NCBI GenBank assembly: GCA_009779915.1 | Contig: WRBA01000005.1 | Location: 1-64,000 of the forward strand | Reading direction: 5' to 3' | DNA length: 64,000 bases | DNA from: Defluviitaleaceae bacterium | GTDB taxonomy: Bacteria > Bacillota > Clostridia > Lachnospirales > UBA5962 | Shown here: piece by piece, positions 44,226 to 54,886 of the stretch | How the letters are laid out: the number at the start of each line of letters is the position of its first letter | Numbering within the stretch: the first letter of the stretch is position 1 | The notes under the pieces: model-generated | Seen by the model: the letters and a program-made list of their open reading frames with translations, nothing else | What the model was told of the DNA's origin: nothing | Databases searched by the model: none | Position numbers and translations under genes: made by a program

Positions 44226-47200
44226 CTATTTCATATCCATAGCCGAATAATATGCAGAATAATGACTGTCATAGTCATCTTTCGTAGTAGCTACTTCAAT
44301 CTTTCTGTACAAGTTCATGCCTGTACCAGCAGGTATAAGTTTACCGATAATAACATTTTCCTTAAGACCTATAAGCGGGTCAATTTTGCCTTTAATTGCC
44401 GCTTCTGTAAGGACTCTTGTTGTCTCTTGGAAGCTGGCGGCAGAGAGGAATGAATCAGTGGCAAGAGAGGCTTTTGTGATTCCTAGAAATACGCGGCTGC
44501 CTATGGCTTGCTCTTTTTCTTCTTCCGACATTTTGTGATTAACTTCCTCAAATTCAAGCCAGTCTACAAGGCTGCCCGGCAAAAATTCCGTATCGCCGTT
44601 TTCCTCGACTTTGACCCTCTTAAGCATTTGGCGTACTATAACTTCAATATGCTTATCATTAATATCAACACCTTGGAGCCTGTATACCCTTTGGACTTCC
44701 TTAAGCATATAGTCTTGAACGGCGCGGATACCTTTGATTTTTAATATATCGTGAGGGTAAACAGAACCTTCTGTAAGTTCGTCCCCTTCTTTTATAACTT
44801 CCCCGCTTGACACTTTTATCCTGGAGCCATAAGGGATAAGGTATTCCTTAAGCTCCCCTGATTCGCTGGTTATTACTACTTCACGTTTTTTCTTAGTATC
44901 ATTGACGGTTACAGTGCCTGCAAGTTCAGAGATAATAGCCAAACCTTTAGGCTTTCTCGCCTCAAATAACTCCTCAACACGAGGAAGACCTTGAGTAATA
45001 TCCTCTGCAGAGGCTATACCTCCCGTATGGAAGTTACGCATTGTAAGCTGTGTACCCGGCTCACCAATAGACTGGGCAGCAATAATACCAACAGACTCAC
45101 CTATCCTTACGACACGCCCGGATGCCATGTTGGCACCGTAGCATTTGGAGCAAAGCCCTATACGGCTTCTACATGTAAGGATGGTGCGTATATTAACTTC
45201 CAATATGCCGCTTTCTTCGATTTCATCAGCAGCATCGTGGCTTATAAGGCTGTCGGCTTCCGTTATAACTTCGCCTGTTGCAGGGTGAATAATACTATCA
45301 ATAGCCCAGCGACCGCGAACTCTGTCAGAAATAGGTTCAATAACCTCTTCCCCGTCCATAAAAGCAGCTACATACATGCCGGGAGCTTCCTCACCCTCGC
45401 CAGCGCAGTCAAACTCCCTAACAATAATATCCTGAGAAACGTCAACCAAGCGGCGGGTTAAATACCCTGAGTCAGCCGTCCTAAGTGCCGTATCAGAGAG
45501 ACCTTTTCTTGCACCGTGACTTGATATGAAATACTCAAGAACGGACAAGCCCTCACGGAAATTGGATTTAATAGGCAGCTCATTAGTCTCGCCGGATGGA
45601 GAAGCCATAAGCCCTCTCATCCCTGCAAGCTGCTTAATCTGGCTGGTTGTACCTCTTGCCCCGGAGTTCGCCATCATGAAAAGGCTGTTATATTGCCCAA
45701 GTCCCGCTAAAAGCTCTTGGGTTATATTGTCATTGGCTTCTTCCCAAGTTTTTATGACTTTTTCCCTGCGCTCATCATCGGTCATAAGCCCGCGGCGGAA
45801 CATTTTAGTAATATTATCAACGGCTTTGTCCGCTTCTTCCAGCATTTCATCTTTCTTGCCGGGAATTTCCATATCAGAAACAGATACCGTAAGTGCCCCT
45901 ACTGTGGAGTACTTAAAGCCTAAAACCTTGATTTTATCAAGGACTTCCGCTGTTTGGGTTGAACCGTATTTATTTATACAACGGTTAATAATGCGCCCGA
46001 GAGCCTTTTTGTCAGTTAAGAAATCAACTTCAAACATAAGCCTGTTTTCCGGCTTAGAGCGATCAACAAAGCCTACATCCTGTGGTATTGCCTCGTTAAA
46101 CAAAATTCGCCCAACCGTTGTATTTACCTCGCCGGATATGATATCCTCGCCCCATTCTTTGGTGCGTCTGACACGTATCCTGTCATGAAGGGATATTTGG
46201 TGGTTGTCATAGGCAAGTATTGCTTCGTTTTCATCTTTAAAAATTTTAATTTCCCCAAAACGTTTAAGAACAAGTGCAGGCGTTGTATTTACAAAGCATT
46301 CCGCATTTGAAAACTCAAGCTCTACCCAGCGTTTTTGTATAATTTTATCATCAATGGCAATAACGCCCGCGTTAAGAGCGTCGATTACAGCTTTATCTCC
46401 GTCGAAAACATTATTTCCATCGGACTCAGCTAAACTTTCCCCTTCAAATAGAGGCTTTTCCTTAGCAACAGTCAAATAATAAATACCTAAAACCATATCC
46501 TGTGCAGGGACAGTTACAGGTGCCCCGTCGGAAGGTTTTAAGAGATTATTCGGCGCAAGTAGAAGGAAGCGGCATTCCGCCTGAGCTTCAGCCGAAAGTG
46601 GTACGTGTACTGCCATTTGGTCACCGTCAAAGTCAGCGTTATAAGCGGTACATACCAAAGGATGCAGCTTAAGAGCTTTACCTTCAACTAAAACCGGCTC
46701 GAAAGCCTGTATACCAAGGCGGTGCAAAGTCGGCGCACGGTTTAGCATAACAGGATGCTCTTTAATAACATCTTCTAAAACGTCCCAAACCTCAGGCTGG
46801 AGGCGCTCCACCATACGTTTTGCCGATTTTATATTATGAGCCAAGCCTACCTGTACAAGTTTTTTCATTACAAACGGCTTAAACAGTTCAATTGCCATTT
46901 CCTTAGGCAAACCGCATTGGTAAAGCTTAAGGTTAGGCCCAACAACTATAACCGAACGACCGGAATAGTCAACACGCTTACCTAAAAGGTTTTGTCTAAA
47001 ACGACCTTGCTTGCCTTTTAACAAATCGGACAGAGACTTTAAAGGTCTGTTGCCGGGACCCGTTACAGGGCGACCGCGGCGACCGTTGTCAATAAGAGCG
47101 TCCACCGCTTCTTGAAGCATACGTTTTTCATTTCTAACGATTATATCCGGTGCCCCAAGCTCCAAAAGACGCTTAAGACGGTTATTTCTGTTAATAACGC

Positions 47201-47990
47201 GGCGGTATAAATCATTTAAGTCAGATGTGGCAAAGCGTCCGCCGTCAAGCTGAACCATAGGGCGAAGATCCGGCGGTATAACCGGAATAGCATCCATAAT
47301 CATCCAATCAGGCTTATTACCTGAAATTCTAAAACTTTCAATAACTTCAAGTTTTTTGATTAAACGAATGCGCTTTTGCCCTGCGGCGTCAACAAGCTGA
47401 GCTTTAAGCTCAACACTTTCAGCTTCCAAATCGATATTTTCCAGAAGCTCTTTTATAGCCTCCGCGCCCATGCCAACACGGAATGTAAGCCCGTATTTAT
47501 CAATAGCATCCCTATATTCTTTTTCCGTCAAAAGCTGCTTATAGTCAAGTCCGGTACGACCTGTATCAAGTACTATATAAGATGCAAAATATAAAACCTT
47601 CTCCAAAACCCTTGGAGATAAACCAAGTATAAGCCCCATACGGCTTGGGATACCTCTAAAATACCAAATATGTGACACAGGAGCCGCAAGCTCAATATGC
47701 CCCATACGCTCTCTGCGAACCTTGGATTTAGTTACTTCAACCCCGCACCGGTCACAAATAACCCCTTTATAACGAATCCGCTTGTATTTGCCGCAATGAC
47801 ATTCCCAATCCTTTGCGGGACCGAAAATACGCTCGCAAAACAGCCCTTCTCGCTCAGGCTTCAAGGTTCTGTAATTTATGGTCTCAGGCTTTTTAACCTC
47901 ACCTCTTGACCATTCCCTAATTTTTTCCGGAGAGGCAAGACCAATTCTTATGGAGTCGAAAGTGATAGATTGTTCGTTGGTTTGCGCCAT
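44226..47990 (-). CDS. rpoC: DNA-directed RNA polymerase subunit beta'
   Basis: 1254 aa. First zinc site [20 protein letters not shown], catalytic [12 protein letters not shown] (three Mg2+-binding Asp), bridge-helix region and second zinc site [11 protein letters not shown]. Start [20 protein letters not shown] has a GGAGGG site upstream. It follows rpoB by 14 bp. Normally rpsL and rpsG follow rpoC; here the transcript ends at a terminator. Confidence 0.98.
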   Translation of the reverse strand: MAQTNEQSITFDSIRIGLASPEKIREWSRGEVKKPETINYRTLKPEREGLFCERIFGPAKDWECHCGKYKRIRYKGVICDRCGVEVTKSKVRRERMGHIELAAPVSHIWYFRGIPSRMGLILGLSPRVLEKVLYFASYIVLDTGRTGLDYKQLLTEKEYRDAIDKYGLTFRVGMGAEAIKELLENIDLEAESVELKAQLVDAAGQKRIRLIKKLEVIESFRISGNKPDWMIMDAIPVIPPDLRPMVQLDGGRFATSDLNDLYRRVINRNNRLKRLLELGAPDIIVRNEKRMLQEAVDALIDNGRRGRPVTGPGNRPLKSLSDLLKGKQGRFRQNLLGKRVDYSGRSVIVVGPNLKLYQCGLPKEMAIELFKPFVMKKLVQVGLAHNIKSAKRMVERLQPEVWDVLEDVIKEHPVMLNRAPTLHRLGIQAFEPVLVEGKALKLHPLVCTAYNADFDGDQMAVHVPLSAEAQAECRFLLLAPNNLLKPSDGAPVTVPAQDMVLGIYYLTVAKEKPLFEGESLAESDGNNVFDGDKAVIDALNAGVIAIDDKIIQKRWVELEFSNAECFVNTTPALVLKRFGEIKIFKDENEAILAYDNHQISLHDRIRVRRTKEWGEDIISGEVNTTVGRILFNEAIPQDVGFVDRSKPENRLMFEVDFLTDKKALGRIINRCINKYGSTQTAEVLDKIKVLGFKYSTVGALTVSVSDMEIPGKKDEMLEEADKAVDNITKMFRRGLMTDDERREKVIKTWEEANDNITQELLAGLGQYNSLFMMANSGARGTTSQIKQLAGMRGLMASPSGETNELPIKSNFREGLSVLEYFISSHGARKGLSDTALRTADSGYLTRRLVDVSQDIIVREFDCAGEGEEAPGMYVAAFMDGEEVIEPISDRVRGRWAIDSIIHPATGEVITEADSLISHDAADEIEESGILEVNIRTILTCRSRIGLCSKCYGANMASGRVVRIGESVGIIAAQSIGEPGTQLTMRNFHTGGIASAEDITQGLPRVEELFEARKPKGLAIISELAGTVTVNDTKKKREVVITSESGELKEYLIPYGSRIKVSSGEVIKEGDELTEGSVYPHDILKIKGIRAVQDYMLKEVQRVYRLQGVDINDKHIEVIVRQMLKRVKVEENGDTEFLPGSLVDWLEFEEVNHKMSEEEKEQAIGSRVFLGITKASLATDSFLSAASFQETTRVLTEAAIKGKIDPLIGLKENVIIGKLIPAGTGMNLYRKIEVATTKDDYDSHYSAYYSAMDMK

Positions 47991-48004
47991 AGATAAAAGC
48001 CCTC

Positions 48005-51000
48005 CTAAAATTTGTCTATTTCATCTTCATCATCAAAGCCCGGGTCGAACAGCTCTTCATCCAAAACTTCAATACTGTCTGACTTTAAAAGCTCGTTTTC
48101 GTCAATTTCTTCAGGGAAATCAGCCTCAGGAAAGTCAACTTCATCGTCAAAATCCATTTCAGGGTCTTCCGGCTCGTAGCTATCTTCCGTAAGAGCAATT
48201 TCATCATCTATATCCATATCATCCGCAAGAATATCAACATCATCATCTTGAAGATGATCTTCCTCATCCAACTCTTCTGTATCATCGTCATCTGAGAGCA
48301 TGTCAATATCCATTAACGAAGGTTTTTTGATAAATGGGCTGGAATTATCGTCATCAGCCTCCCGCCCTTCTATATTGACAGACATATCTTCAAAATCTTC
48401 CACGGATTCCTTAATTTCCACTTCGGAATAATCTTCCAGAAGAACTCTAACATCAAGCCCAAGAGCTTGAAGCTCTTTAAGAAGAACTTTGAAACTTTCA
48501 GGAACCCCAGGCTCAGGCACATTTTCACCCTTAACGATTGCCTCGTAAGTTTTAACGCGGCCTATAATATCGTCGGACTTAACAGTGAGAATTTCCTGGA
48601 GAGTATAGCTTGCGCCATAAGCTTCCAATGCCCAAACTTCCATCTCCCCAAAACGCTGACCGCCAAACTGGGCCTTGCCCCCAAGAGGCTGCTGCGTAAC
48701 AAGGGAATAAGGGCCTGTTGAGCGGGCATGAATCTTATCATCGACTAAATGATGCAGTTTAAGATAATGCATATAGCCTACTGTAACAGGGTTGTCGAAA
48801 GCTTCCCCTGTTCTGCCGTCTCTTAGCTGAATTTTACCATCTCTGGTAAGAGGCACACCTTTCCATTCATTCCTATTGTCCTTATTTTGCTCAAGAGCCT
48901 CCATAATATAATCATCAACCATACTATGCCATTTTTCATGGAATTTATCCCATTCCATATTGGCATAGTCGTTTGCCAGCTCTAATGTATCCATAATATC
49001 AAACTCGTTTGCCCCATCAAATACAGGTGTTGCCACCTTCCAGCCCAAAACTTTAGCCGCAAGCCCAAGGTGAACCTCCAAAACCTGCCCAATATTCATA
49101 CGAGAGGGAACCCCTAATGGGTTTAATACAACATCCAAGGGTCTTCCGTTTGGCAAAAATGGCATATCCTCAACAGGGAGAACGCGAGAGATAACACCTT
49201 TGTTACCATGACGCCCTGCCATTTTATCCCCTACAGAAATCTTGCGTTTTTGAGCAATATAAGCCCTAACAAGCTGATTAACACCGGGAGGCAGTTCATC
49301 CCCATTTTCCCTGAGGAAAACTTTAACATCGACTACCGTGCCGGATTCACCATGAGGCACTCTAAGAGAGGTATCCCTAACTTCCCTTGCTTTTTCGCCG
49401 AAAATAGCGCGAAGAAGCCGCTCCTCTGCCGTAAGTTCAGTCTCGCCTTTAGGCGTTACTTTCCCTACAAGTATATCATTAGGCCCAACTTCCGCACCTA
49501 TACGGATAACCCCTTTAGAATCTAAATCCCTAAGGGCTTCCTCGCCGATATTGGGGATATCTCTTGTAATTTCCTCAGGTCCTAACTTAGTGTCACGGGA
49601 TTCAGCCTCATATTCTTCAATATGGATTGACGTATAAACATCCTCTTCCACCAGTTTTTCACTTAGGAGTATGGCATCCTCGTAATTAAACCCTTCCCAA
49701 GTCATAAAGCCTATGAGAGGGTTTCTCCCAAGGGCCAGCTCACCGTCTTGAGTGGATGGTCCGTCAGCAATAACATCCCCTGTTTCAACTATCTGCCCTT
49801 TTGTAACAATAGGCTTCTGGTCGATACAAGTAGATTGGTTAGAGCGGACAAATTTTGTCATTTTATATATATCTTTGCGCCCTGTTGCGGTTTTTATAAC
49901 AATTTCATCAGCAGATAAACGCTCAACTACCCCAGCTTCTTTTGCGATAACACAAACACCGGAGTCGTATGCACATTTAAACTCCATCCCCGTGCCTATT
50001 ATAGGCGAATCGGTTTTAAGAAGAGGTACTGCTTGACGCTGCATATTAGAACCCATGAGAGCCCTTGTAACGTCATCATTTTCAAGGAATGGGATTAAAG
50101 CCGTTGCCACAGAAACCATCTGCTTCGGCGAAACGTCCATTAAGTCTACCCTGGAAATAGCAAGCTCCGTAATCTCTTCACCGCGGCGGCAAGCCACCCT
50201 GGAAAGGACAAATTCACCGTTTTCTTTTAAAACAGTATTAGCCTGAGCAATTATGAATTCTTCCTCTTCGTCAGCGGTAATATAGCGGCATTCATCAGTA
50301 ACTCTAGGCACAGCTCCATTATGATCCACCACTCTGTAAGGGGCTTCTATAAATCCGTATTCATTAATACGGGCATAAGTTGCCAAATTGTTTATAAGAC
50401 CGATATTAGGTCCTTCAGGCGTCTCAATCGGACACATACGTCCATAGTGGGAGGAGTGAACGTCCCTAACCTCAAAGCCGGCACGCTCCCTTGAAAGACC
50501 ACCGGGGCCAAGAGCCGACAGCCTTCTCTTATGAGTCAGCTCCCCAAGAGGATTAGTCTGATCCATAAACTGAGAAAGCTGGCTGGAGCCAAAAAACTCC
50601 TTAATAATAGAAGTAACCGGACGAATATTTATAAGAGCCTGAGGGGTTATAATATCCATATCCTGTATGGTCATACGTTCTCTTACAACTCGCTCCATCC
50701 TTGCAAGACCAATTCTAAATTGGTTTTGCAAAAGCTCACCAACGCAGCGTATACGGCGGTTGCCTAAATGGTCGATATCATCAATATTGCCTATGCCATA
50801 ATCCAAATTTATTACATAGTTAATAGAAGCCACAATGTCAGGCACAGTAATATGCTTAGGCAAAAGCTTAGGTATATTCATAAGAATAGCTTCTTTTAAA
50901 TCTTTTGGGTCTTCATTGGCTTCCAAAAGTTCTTTAAGAACAGGAAAATGAACCCCTTCATTTATGCCAAGCTCTTTTGCCGAAAGACCAAAAGGCTTTA

Positions 51001-52054
51001 TAAAACCGTCAATTTTAACAGTGGAGTTGGATATAACCTTAATTGCCTTACCATCAATAGCTACAAGCAAGGCATCAACCCCTGCATTTTGCAAGTCATC
51101 GGCAAGTTGCGCGGTAATAATATCACCCTCTGACGCCAAAATTTCACCACTTAGAGGGCAAACCACAGGCTGTGCCAATTTAAAACCTTTAACACGACCT
51201 TTAAAACTTAATTTTTTATTAAATTTATACCTGCCGACCTTAGCTAAGTCATATCTCTTAGGGTCGAAGAACATGCTGTTTAAAAGACTTGCGGAACTTT
51301 CCACCGTAGGAGGCTCCCCCGGGCGGATACGTCTGTATATCTCTAAAAGACCTTCTTCATAATTTTTAGAAATGTCCTTTTCAATAGTGGCTATAATCTT
51401 TGGTTCATCGCCAAAAAGACCTACAATCTCCTCATCGGAAGATATGCCAAGAGAGCGCAAAAGAACCGTGACAGGAACTTTCCGTGTCCTGTCAACTCTT
51501 ACACTAAAAACATCTGACGAGTCAGTCTCATATTCAAGCCAGGCACCACGGTTAGGTATAACCGTTGTAAACATCAACTCTTTGCCCAATTTATCCCGCT
51601 GGATATCATAATAAATCCCCGGAGAACGGACAAGCTGGCTTACTATAACCCTCTCAGCACCATTTATAATGAAGGTTCCCGTATCAGTCATAAGAGGGAA
51701 GTCACCCATAAAGAGCTCCTGCTCTTTAATCTCGTCAACTTCCTTATTACGAAGACGAGTTTTTACACGCATTGGCGCAGCATAGGTAGTATCTCTTTCC
51801 TTACATTCCTCGATGGAGTATTTCGGCTCATTATCCAGCCTGAAATCAACAAATTCCAGCACTAAATTACCGTTATAATCCGTAATGGGAGAAATATCCT
51901 GAAATACCTCTTTAAGCCCTTCTTCCAGAAACCATTTGTAACTGTCTTTCTGCACCTCAATCAAATTCGGCATAGAAAGAACCTCATCAATCCTGGAATA
52001 GCTCATACGCCCGGAAAGGCCTTGCCCTACGTAACGCACACGGTTTTTCTCCAT
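48005..52054 (-). CDS. rpoB: DNA-directed RNA polymerase subunit beta with acidic C-terminal extension
   Basis: 1349 aa. The conserved core is complete, including the rifampicin region [20 protein letters not shown] and [19 protein letters not shown] with no known resistance change. It also has [14 protein letters not shown] and the C-terminal clamp ([20 protein letters not shown]). After [12 protein letters not shown] comes a tail of about 130 residues very rich in Asp and Glu, longer than the short acidic ends usual in Firmicutes. ATG at 52054 has AAGGGG 9 bp upstream; the in-frame GTG 9 bp earlier overlaps this site. Transcribed from its own promoter, not behind rplJ-rplL. Confidence 0.98.
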   Translation of the reverse strand: MEKNRVRYVGQGLSGRMSYSRIDEVLSMPNLIEVQKDSYKWFLEEGLKEVFQDISPITDYNGNLVLEFVDFRLDNEPKYSIEECKERDTTYAAPMRVKTRLRNKEVDEIKEQELFMGDFPLMTDTGTFIINGAERVIVSQLVRSPGIYYDIQRDKLGKELMFTTVIPNRGAWLEYETDSSDVFSVRVDRTRKVPVTVLLRSLGISSDEEIVGLFGDEPKIIATIEKDISKNYEEGLLEIYRRIRPGEPPTVESSASLLNSMFFDPKRYDLAKVGRYKFNKKLSFKGRVKGFKLAQPVVCPLSGEILASEGDIITAQLADDLQNAGVDALLVAIDGKAIKVISNSTVKIDGFIKPFGLSAKELGINEGVHFPVLKELLEANEDPKDLKEAILMNIPKLLPKHITVPDIVASINYVINLDYGIGNIDDIDHLGNRRIRCVGELLQNQFRIGLARMERVVRERMTIQDMDIITPQALINIRPVTSIIKEFFGSSQLSQFMDQTNPLGELTHKRRLSALGPGGLSRERAGFEVRDVHSSHYGRMCPIETPEGPNIGLINNLATYARINEYGFIEAPYRVVDHNGAVPRVTDECRYITADEEEEFIIAQANTVLKENGEFVLSRVACRRGEEITELAISRVDLMDVSPKQMVSVATALIPFLENDDVTRALMGSNMQRQAVPLLKTDSPIIGTGMEFKCAYDSGVCVIAKEAGVVERLSADEIVIKTATGRKDIYKMTKFVRSNQSTCIDQKPIVTKGQIVETGDVIADGPSTQDGELALGRNPLIGFMTWEGFNYEDAILLSEKLVEEDVYTSIHIEEYEAESRDTKLGPEEITRDIPNIGEEALRDLDSKGVIRIGAEVGPNDILVGKVTPKGETELTAEERLLRAIFGEKAREVRDTSLRVPHGESGTVVDVKVFLRENGDELPPGVNQLVRAYIAQKRKISVGDKMAGRHGNKGVISRVLPVEDMPFLPNGRPLDVVLNPLGVPSRMNIGQVLEVHLGLAAKVLGWKVATPVFDGANEFDIMDTLELANDYANMEWDKFHEKWHSMVDDYIMEALEQNKDNRNEWKGVPLTRDGKIQLRDGRTGEAFDNPVTVGYMHYLKLHHLVDDKIHARSTGPYSLVTQQPLGGKAQFGGQRFGEMEVWALEAYGASYTLQEILTVKSDDIIGRVKTYEAIVKGENVPEPGVPESFKVLLKELQALGLDVRVLLEDYSEVEIKESVEDFEDMSVNIEGREADDDNSSPFIKKPSLMDIDMLSDDDDTEELDEEDHLQDDDVDILADDMDIDDEIALTEDSYEPEDPEMDFDDEVDFPEADFPEEIDENELLKSDSIEVLDEELFDPGFDDEDEIDKF

Positions 52055-52103
52055 TAAAATCACCCCTTAGCGTTTTAGAAGTTTTCTGTATAAACACAAA
52101 CAC

Positions 52104-52140
52104 AAAAAAGTACCGAGATATTGAATTTCAACATTTCGGT
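52104..52140 (-). promoter_or_regulatory. attenuator-like hairpin in the rpoB leader
   Basis: On the minus strand a long imperfect stem (52112-52140), ACCGAAATGTTGAA paired with TTCAATATCTCGGT with one mismatch and one G-T pair, is followed by TACTTTTTTG. That is the shape of an intrinsic terminator, 50-60 bp before the rpoB start and about 235 nt into the leader. Confidence 0.65.
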
Positions 52141-52309
52141 CTATCTGATTTCAAAATTAACGATTATGGCTTGAGAGAAATTGTCATTCGTTAGGTTTTC
52201 CTTTTTTAAAAACATAATGCTAAACATTGGTAAGTATATATGTTATACTTATAAGAAAAAATACATATACTATAATTAAATTGCCGGACAAAATTTTTGT
52301 AAAAAAATG

Positions 52310-52338
52310 TTGAAATTGTTTAATAACTATGATATACT
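52310..52338 (+). promoter_or_regulatory. sigma-A-like promoter reading rightward inside the rpoB leader region
   Basis: TTGAAA (52310-52315) and TATACT (52333-52338) with a 17-bp spacer on the plus strand. It points away from rpoB and towards a terminator at 52458-52491 without an intervening gene. Confidence 0.6.
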
Positions 52339-52344
52339 ATATCT

Positions 52345-52491
52345 ATATTGCCGTATTTTGGCATTTAAGGATACATTTAAGTATTATACCAGCTTGTGGC
52401 ACCTCTGTCAAGGCTTATTTTTATATGGGGAAAAAAATATTAATACACTGAATACCTACCCTTTGATAACTTAGTTGTCAGAGGGTTTTTT
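52345..52491 (+). ncRNA. candidate small RNA antisense to the rpoB promoter
   Basis: A stretch of about 147 nt bounded by the plus-strand promoter at 52310-52338 and a strong terminator. The terminator (52458-52486) has a 13-bp stem ACCCTTTGATAAC/GTTGTCAGAGGGT, a 3-nt loop and TTTTTT. A small hairpin TGCCgtattttGGCA lies near the 5' end. It contains no start codon with a ribosome-binding site. The opposite strand carries the rpoB promoter at 52383-52411. I do not recognise a known RNA family. Confidence 0.4.
52383..52411 (-). promoter_or_regulatory. consensus sigma-A promoter for rpoB-rpoC
   Basis: TTGACA (52406-52411) and TATAAT (52383-52388) on the minus strand, 17 bp apart, both exact. 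The expected start near 52376 gives a leader of about 320 nt before the rpoB ATG. Confidence 0.88.
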
Positions 52492-52594
52492 ATGTTCACC
52501 AATCACCAAATAAAGCTATTTGTAATAAGTATAGTATATATAGCCGTTCAACTTAAAAACACACTATAACTGCTTTATATGAGGAGGAAAAAAT

Positions 52595-53242
52595 ATGATT
52601 GATTCAAGAAATATTTCTGACCTGCATCCAACCTTGCAGCGTGGTGCCAATGAACTTATAAGAAGGATGAAGGAACTTGGATATCCTGTAGGGATTTCTT
52701 CCACTTATAGAGATAATGAGGCACAGGATTATTTATACGCCCAAGGCCGTACACGTCCAGGTGCTATTGTTACCAATGCCCGCGCCGGCGACTCTATGCA
52801 TAATTATAAATTGGCTTTCGATATTTTCAAAAATATTAAGGGTTATGAATATTCCGATTATAATTTTTTTGATACCGCCGGAAGGATTTGGACTGAAATG
52901 GGAGGTGAATGGGGCGGCAGCTGGACTACTTTTGTGGATAAGCCCCATATGCAATTTACCGGCGGTCTTAGCTTAGCTGATTTAAAAGCAGGAAAGAGAC
53001 TCGCCAATGACGCAAAAATGTATTGGGAAACTAAAATAGAAGATATGAAAAAACCGGAAGGAGATGAACATTTGCAGCCGCGATTTAATTTCATACACGA
53101 ATTGCCCTATTGGGCTGAACCGACTATATCAAAGCTTATGCGCCTTGGTTATTTAAAAGGTGACGAAAAAGGAAGGCTTAATCTGTCTGAAGATATGGTT
53201 AGGATATTGGTTATTAATGACAGAGCAGGGCTGTATAAGTAA
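52595..53242 (+). CDS. endolysin-like M15C peptidase (CwlK / L-alanyl-D-glutamate type)
   Basis: 215 aa. The N-terminal peptidase domain (about 1-125) has zinc-ligand motifs SMHNYKLAFDI (His and Asp) and KPHMQF (His). The C-terminal 50 residues (LPYWAEPTISKLMRLGYLKG then LNLSEDMVRILVINDRAG) match a short repeat common at the end of clostridial phage lysins. No signal peptide. No holin or other phage gene is near, so it may be a domesticated lysin. AGGAGG lies 8 bp before the ATG. Confidence 0.82.
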   Translation: MIDSRNISDLHPTLQRGANELIRRMKELGYPVGISSTYRDNEAQDYLYAQGRTRPGAIVTNARAGDSMHNYKLAFDIFKNIKGYEYSDYNFFDTAGRIWTEMGGEWGGSWTTFVDKPHMQFTGGLSLADLKAGKRLANDAKMYWETKIEDMKKPEGDEHLQPRFNFIHELPYWAEPTISKLMRLGYLKGDEKGRLNLSEDMVRILVINDRAGLYK

Positions 53243-53274
53243 ATATAGGCAATAAACTTGAAAAACATAACAAA

Positions 53275-53309
53275 ATCCCCTATAATAAACAAAATAAGAT
53301 ATAGGGGGT
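53275..53309 (+). terminator. terminator whose 3' arm also supplies the M42 gene's ribosome-binding site
   Basis: ATCCCCTATA (53275-53284) pairs with TATAGGGGGT (53300-53309), followed by TTTTT. The GGGGG of the 3' arm lies 7 bp before the ATG at 53316 and is the only plausible Shine-Dalgarno for that gene. Confidence 0.65.
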
Positions 53310-53315
53310 TTTTAT

Positions 53316-54389
53316 ATGAAAGAAGCCTTACGTGATTTAATCAAAGAACTTGCCGCAATAGACAGTATCTCTGGTCAGGAGCAGCAGGTAGTCCGGGCTC
53401 TACTTAAACATCTTAAGCCTCTTGCAGACGAGGTTAGCGTTGATTGTTTTGGCAATATTATCGCTGTTAAAAACGGCACAAAATCAGGTCCCAGTGTGCT
53501 TATAGCCGCACATACAGACGAAATTGGCGCCATCGTTAAAAGCATCGAGCCAAATGGATGGATTCGTTTTGAAAAAATCGGCGGCGTTGGCGATGCCCTG
53601 ATTTTAGGTCGCCAAGTTTCCGTTAAAGGTCATTTTGGTATTGTTGGGGTAAAAGCCGGTCACTTCATGACCCAGAAGGAACGAGGGGAAGTCAAGCCTC
53701 ATAGCGATTTATACATCGACGTAGGCTGCAACAGTGATGAGGAAGTGGCTAAACTTGGCATCAAACCAGGGGATCAAATTTGCCAATGGCCTTATTATAA
53801 TGAATTTACTAACACTGACCTTCTCTGCTCAAAAGCCCTTGATAACCGTGTCGGCTGTGCTATTTTGGTACAGCTCCTTAAAGAACTTCAAAGCCAGACC
53901 TTTGGAGGCACTCTTTACGCCGTCTTTACCGTACAGGAGGAAATAGGGCTTAGAGGCGCACAGGTAGCCGCTTATAATATTAAGCCTGATTACGCCATAG
54001 CACTAGATACAGTGCCTTCAGGGGATACGCCCGATGTTAATTTCATTAAAGAGCATCCTGTGGCAATCGGCAAAGGACCTCTTTTGCAGCTTATGAGCCG
54101 CTCTTTTATTATGAATCCAATTATGAAAAAACTCATGATAGAAGTCTGCGACCGCTCCAATGAACCTTATCAGCTGGCACTTTTCACCGGCGGCAACACC
54201 GACGCAGCAGCAATGCACCTTGAGGCAGGCGGCATACTCTCGGCGGCACTTACCATCCCCCGCCGCTACTCTCACTCACCGGTGGAAGTACTTGATATTA
54301 ACGATTGCATCTCGTCTTTGAATATTCTTAAACAGTTTACTTTAGATATGGGCAGTTTTGATAAACCGGCTTTTGAGGATGTAGAATAG
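53316..54389 (+). CDS. M42 family metallopeptidase (glutamyl aminopeptidase / endoglucanase-like)
   Basis: 357 aa cytoplasmic dinuclear metal aminopeptidase. Motifs: AAHTDEIGAIV (first metal), KALDNRVGCAIL (bridging Asp), TVQEEIGLRGAQ (catalytic Glu pair), ALDTVPSGDTPD, and the final His in RRYSHSPVE. The family forms large tetrahedral dodecamers and degrades peptides. Members were once labelled endoglucanases, which is not supported by the motifs. Confidence 0.92.
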   Translation: MKEALRDLIKELAAIDSISGQEQQVVRALLKHLKPLADEVSVDCFGNIIAVKNGTKSGPSVLIAAHTDEIGAIVKSIEPNGWIRFEKIGGVGDALILGRQVSVKGHFGIVGVKAGHFMTQKERGEVKPHSDLYIDVGCNSDEEVAKLGIKPGDQICQWPYYNEFTNTDLLCSKALDNRVGCAILVQLLKELQSQTFGGTLYAVFTVQEEIGLRGAQVAAYNIKPDYAIALDTVPSGDTPDVNFIKEHPVAIGKGPLLQLMSRSFIMNPIMKKLMIEVCDRSNEPYQLALFTGGNTDAAAMHLEAGGILSAALTIPRRYSHSPVEVLDINDCISSLNILKQFTLDMGSFDKPAFEDVE

Positions 54390-54397
54390 GATTGAAT

Positions 54398-54442
54398 ACA
54401 TAAAAGAATCAAGGTTTATAGTAAGCCTTGATTCTTTTATGT
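54398..54442. terminator. bidirectional terminator after the M42 gene
   Basis: ACATAAAAGAATCAAGG paired with CCTTGATTCTTTTATGT, a 17-bp perfect stem with an 11-nt loop. It serves both the M42 gene and the broken gene converging from the right. Confidence 0.85.
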
Positions 54443-54458
54443 GAAACTGCCATCGAAT

Positions 54459-54756
54459 TTAAATATATTTTACTTCAGAAAGCTTATTGTATGCTTCCAA
54501 TATTGTTTTTTCATCAAAGTGAGGCTTTATTTCATGGACTTTGCTGATTATGCTCTCTTGGGTACCCGGTATTTTGTTTTTCAAATAAAGCTGATTGATA
54601 AACACAATAGTCGAGTACAACTCTAAAGTTTTTGCAAGTTTTCCATCTGTAAAATTTAAAACCTCTTGTATTTTCTCCTTGTCTTGGCTAGACAATAAAA
54701 CCATAAATAGGGTCACGTATTTTATATACCTTATCTAATTTTGACTTTTGCGGCAC
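54459..54756 (-). pseudogene. frameshifted small gene, possibly an HD-type phosphohydrolase remnant
   Basis: A GTG at 54754-54756 with AGGAGG 8 bp upstream opens a 22-codon frame whose end reads KVYKIRDPIYGFIV and stops at 54688. IRDPIYGFI is the typical start of dGTPase-like HD-domain proteins. In another frame a longer open stretch follows (85 codons from 54716, LSSQDKEKIQEVLNF onward, to 54459). A single indel near 54690-54710 would join them. The joined product (about 105 aa) is far shorter than an HD enzyme and lacks the HD residues, so much is missing. The second part is unknown to me. Confidence 0.5.
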
Positions 54757-54840
54757 TAAATAAGCCTCCTTGATATAGTATATATTAATCTCTCTCTATC
54801 TAAAATTATAACTCGTTTCAGAGTACAGCGCAATATAAAC

Positions 54841-54876
54841 AGAAACCCCTGAAAAGTTAAGCTTTCAGGGATTTCT
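54841..54876. terminator. terminator after the second amidohydrolase
   Basis: AGAAACCCCTGAAA paired with TTTCAGGGATTTCT, T/A-rich on the outside. Closes the minus-strand run that begins with the aldo/keto reductase. Confidence 0.75.
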
Positions 54877-54886
54877 GCTTATATGC

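Noticed and set aside
45526-46188. 220-codon frame on the plus strand opposite rpoC
   Set aside because: Shadow of rpoC; low-complexity Ser-rich translation, no start signal, and rpoC is certain.
52595-53242. Prophage in the 52-54 kb region
   Set aside because: Only one lysin-like gene is present. No holin, structural, integrase or repressor gene flanks it.
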